Part shown: positions 61,670-64,000 of the stretch, piece after piece
How positions within the stretch are numbered: the stretch's first letter is position 1
Layout: each line of letters begins with the position of its first letter
NCBI GenBank assembly: GCA_037443765.1
Contig: JBBINS010000002.1
Coordinates: 8,386 to 72,385, forward strand
Reading direction: 5' to 3'
DNA length: 64,000 bases
From: CAIKZZ01 sp037443765
GTDB lineage: Bacteria > Pseudomonadota > Gammaproteobacteria > Steroidobacterales > Steroidobacteraceae
Made by a program: the position numbers and the translations under genes
The notes under the pieces: model-generated
What the model saw: only the letters and a program-made list of their open reading frames with translations
Database searches by the model: none
What the model was told of the DNA's origin: nothing

Positions 61670-62728
61670 ATGCGCGACAGAAAGCCAGGTCCAGCCAACT
61701 CAACCCTTCAAGTCACGGTGCCAACTGCGTTCGTTCAGCGGATGCTCGCCGGTGCACGGCGCCATCTCACGTCGGCCGAGTTGACCGAGGCAGTGCGCAC
61801 CGCCGGCATCGCGCCGGCCCTGCTTAATGTGGCTACGACCCGCGTCACACGCGCACAGTTCACGCGCCTTTATGGCTGTCTGGCGTTGGCGATGGAGGAC
61901 GAAATGCTGGGGCTGTGGTCGCGGCCCATCCGATCGGGCACGTTGAAGTATCTCGGGCTCAACCTGCTCGATGCGCCGTCACTGCTGGTCGCTCTCTACC
62001 GCTTCACGCGATTCTGGAATCTGCTTCTCGACGACTACCGCCTCGACCTATTCCGCCACGAGCGAATCGCGACGATCCGCCTCTCTAGTCGGCAGTCGCC
62101 TCCACGCATTAACGTCTTTGGGCACGAACTGATGGTCAAACTGGTACACGGTACTGCGTCCTGGCTCATCGGCGAGAAACTCCCCGTGGACTCCGTCGGC
62201 TTTATGTTCCCGCAGCCGCGGGATTTCCGCGAATACGCCGCGCTCTTTCCGGAGCGAGTCGACTTCGACCAACCGCACACCTTCATCCGGTTCGCAGAGA
62301 CGCCGCCGCAGCGACCGTTCCGGAGAACGAAGGCTGAACTGCTGCAGTTCGTTCGCAAGGCGCCGGACGACTGGATCTTCGTCGCTCTCGACTATACTTC
62401 CCTCGCACAGCGGGTGCGGCACTTCGTCGTCGCTCGCATCCGCGACGACCCGAGCCTCGCACAAACGGGGCTCGCACTCCGCCAGTCCACTCGCTCGCTC
62501 TCTCGCCGGTTGGCACTTGAGGGCCAGACATATCGGGCAATCAAAGACGGCGCGCGCCGCGATCTGTCGATCGAGCGTCTCGTCAAGACCCGGGACCCTG
62601 TGGCACAGATTGCAGCGGACGTCGGCTTCGAGAACCTGTCCGCATTCCATCGGGCGTTTCGCACCTGGACCGGCAGTACGCCTCGGTCGTATCGACGACA
62701 GCAGCTCGTCGACGAGTCCGCATCATGA
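61670..62728 (+). CDS. AraC-family regulator with Arabinose_bd-type N-terminal domain
   Basis: A 352-residue regulator. The N-terminal half (about residues 20-230) is of the 'Arabinose_bd' (PF12625) kind used in OruR/ArgR-like AraC proteins, with FTRLYGCLALAMEDEMLGL and LDAPSLLVALYRFTRFWNLL. The C-terminal AraC HTH (about 255-345) has LRQSTRSLSRRLALEGQTYR and VAQIAADVGFENLSAFHRAF, the standard two-helix-turn-helix signature, then TPRSYRR. It is divergent from the dmdA-like gene, so it probably activates that operon in response to its substrate. Confidence 0.92.
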   Translation: MRDRKPGPANSTLQVTVPTAFVQRMLAGARRHLTSAELTEAVRTAGIAPALLNVATTRVTRAQFTRLYGCLALAMEDEMLGLWSRPIRSGTLKYLGLNLLDAPSLLVALYRFTRFWNLLLDDYRLDLFRHERIATIRLSSRQSPPRINVFGHELMVKLVHGTASWLIGEKLPVDSVGFMFPQPRDFREYAALFPERVDFDQPHTFIRFAETPPQRPFRRTKAELLQFVRKAPDDWIFVALDYTSLAQRVRHFVVARIRDDPSLAQTGLALRQSTRSLSRRLALEGQTYRAIKDGARRDLSIERLVKTRDPVAQIAADVGFENLSAFHRAFRTWTGSTPRSYRRQQLVDESAS

Positions 62729-62876
62729 TCGGCAGAGCGCGCAGGCCGCGCTTGAAGCTGTTGGCCGCTTGGGCGTCGACACCCTTGCGCGCCCGCCGAT
62801 TCACAAGGCCGCTCTTCGACGCTGCGGTACCGTCGTGGCGCCAAAGGTTAATTTCGCGACAGAACCTAGCTTCTGA

Positions 62877-64000
62877 GGATTAGCAGGGTGTTGAAAATCG
62901 CCGCACATGGTGCACAGTTCGGTATCGGCGGCGTTTGGAGCGATGCGGATGCGCGGAGCGGATGTGCAGCGGAGCGGGCTATTCAGTTACGTGTCGCTCG
63001 AGGAGCGGATACCAGCGGATCACCCGCTGCGCGGGATACGGGCGCTGCTGGATGAGGCGCTGTGGAGCATGAGCCGTGACTTCGACCGGGTGTACGCCGA
63101 GGGGGGCCGTGCCTCGATCGCGCCGGAGCGGCTGGTGCGGGCGCTGACGCTGCAGATTCTGTACTCGATCCGCAGCGAACGGCTGCTGTGCGAGCAGCTG
63201 GACTACAACCTGCTGTTTCGCTGGTTCGTGGGCCTGGCGGTCGACGAAGCGGTGTGGGACCACTCGACGTTTACCAAGAACCGGGAGCGGCTGATTGAGG
63301 CGAAGGTGGCGAGGAAGCTGCTGCGCCGGGTGGTCCGGAACGCCAAGGCGGCGCGGCTCCTTTCGAACGAGCACTTCAGTGTCGACGGCACGCTGATCGA
63401 GTCGTGGGCGGCGGTGAAGAGCATGCGCCGGCGGGACGGCAAGGACGAGCCGCCGGGACCGGGCCGCAACCCTTCGGTGGACTTTCGCGGTGAGAAGCGC
63501 AGCAACGAGACGCACGTATCGCCGCTCGATCCCGAGGCCAAGCTGTACCGCAAGGCGAACAACCACCCGGCCAAGCTCTATTACATGGGGCATGTGCTGA
63601 TGGAGCATCGGACCGGGTTGCCGGTGGACGTCGAGGTGACGGGGGCGAGCGGCTACGCGGAGCGCCAAGCGGCGCTCGCGATGCTCGATCGATACCCTTC
63701 CGCGGAAGCGAGGACGGTGGCGGCGGACAAGGCCTACGACACTTCCGACTTCGTCGCCGACTGCCGCGAGCGCCAAGTGACGCCGCACGTGGCGATGAAT
63801 GATGGCCGTGACGGCGGTTCGGCGATCGACGGCCGGACCGCACGGCACGGTGGTTACCTGGCGAGCCAGCGGATCCGCAAGCGGATCGAGGAGTGCTTCG
63901 GCTGGGGCAAGGACGGACGGCCGATGCGCAAGATGAAGCCGGTCGGCGTATCGGCGACTTCTCGTTCAACGTCCGGCGGACGTTTGTCGGCATCGCGCTC
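62877..64000 (+). mobile_element. IS5-family-like insertion sequence, left end, runs off the window
   Basis: GAGGATTAGCAGGGTGTTGA, starting at 62876, is a typical left terminus of IS5-like elements, with the transposase start about 65 bp inside. The right end lies beyond 64000, so terminal repeats and target duplication cannot be checked. The element marks the edge of an accessory region with several decayed genes. Confidence 0.65.
62943..64000 (+). pseudogene. IS5-like transposase, partial, with frameshift near the end
   Basis: From ATG 62943 the frame reads a DUF772-type N-terminal domain (SLEERIPADHPLRGIRALLD; LYSIRSERLLCEQLDYNLLF) and a DDE domain (SVDGTLIESWAAVKS with the first Asp, AADKAYDTSDFV with the second Asp, RIRKRIEECFGWGK with the Glu). 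Near 63939-63943 the frame breaks: the expected RRIGDFSFNVRRTFVGIAL continues in another frame. All three catalytic acids lie before the break, but the C-terminal tail would be altered. The 3' end is outside the window. Confidence 0.8.

Overview
The window is a piece of a high-GC bacterial chromosome, most likely from a gammaproteobacterium of the Nevskiales/Steroidobacterales/Xanthomonadales sort. This placement is inferred from gene content: a zwf-edd-eda locus with a HexR-like regulator, SirB2, DUF4404, and an ExbB/ExbD/AgmX envelope operon. No rRNA or tRNA gene and no CRISPR array was seen. GC drops locally at a few control regions and in the last ~7 kb, which carries decayed genes, a toxin-antitoxin pair and an insertion sequence, so that end looks like accessory DNA.

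Layout. 1-4.8 kb: the 3' end of a Baeyer-Villiger type monooxygenase with an alpha/beta hydrolase, a cyclic-nucleotide-binding protein, a DUF4404/GNAT/polysaccharide deacetylase operon, a small heat-shock protein with a good terminator, and a LOG-family nucleotidase. 4.9-17.3 kb: central metabolism (L-serine dehydratase, PEP carboxylase, and the Entner-Doudoroff genes eda, edd and zwf with a hexR-like gene; palindromic operators lie in the edd/zwf divergent region), then a nitroreductase and an EamA transporter.

17.3-27.7 kb (minus strand): a tightly packed operon with one ExbB/TolQ/MotA-type proton channel, two ExbD/TolR proteins, an AgmX/PglI C-terminal-domain protein, two large periplasmic TPR proteins and two small exported proteins, with SirB2 at the 3' end. 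It resembles the proton-driven core of the myxococcal Agl-Glt machinery. A thioredoxin-like gene lies just upstream.

28-43.4 kb: a Trm112-like/SAM methyltransferase, then two divergent transcription units of exported redox proteins. Minus: a cytochrome resembling DUF1588/DUF1592 proteins, a lipoprotein with two cytochrome modules and a LamG-like domain, and a Tat-exported DUF1501-like protein. Plus: an HzsA-related di-heme lipoprotein, an SH3 beta-barrel protein, a lipoprotein beta-barrel, a TlpA thioredoxin, a DUF4266 lipoprotein and a DUF3570 protein, converging on an ApbE flavin transferase. The divergent control region carries repeated CTGCGACATT elements. This is the best candidate for an undescribed envelope redox system.

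43.4-53.4 kb: a SYLF protein, a decayed TonB-like gene, a putatively exported glycogen-debranching-like enzyme, membrane proteins, a membrane-anchored LuxR regulator with DUF4199, an SDR, and a MacA/MacB pair. 53.6-64 kb: a class-III aminotransferase pseudogene broken by two frameshifts, an ArsR/SRPBCC/hydrolase operon with clear operators, remnants of a serine hydrolase and MsrA, a PIN/RHH toxin-antitoxin pair under a perfect 18-bp palindrome, a DmdA-like demethylase with a crotonase and a divergent AraC regulator, and the left end of an IS5-like element that runs off the window.
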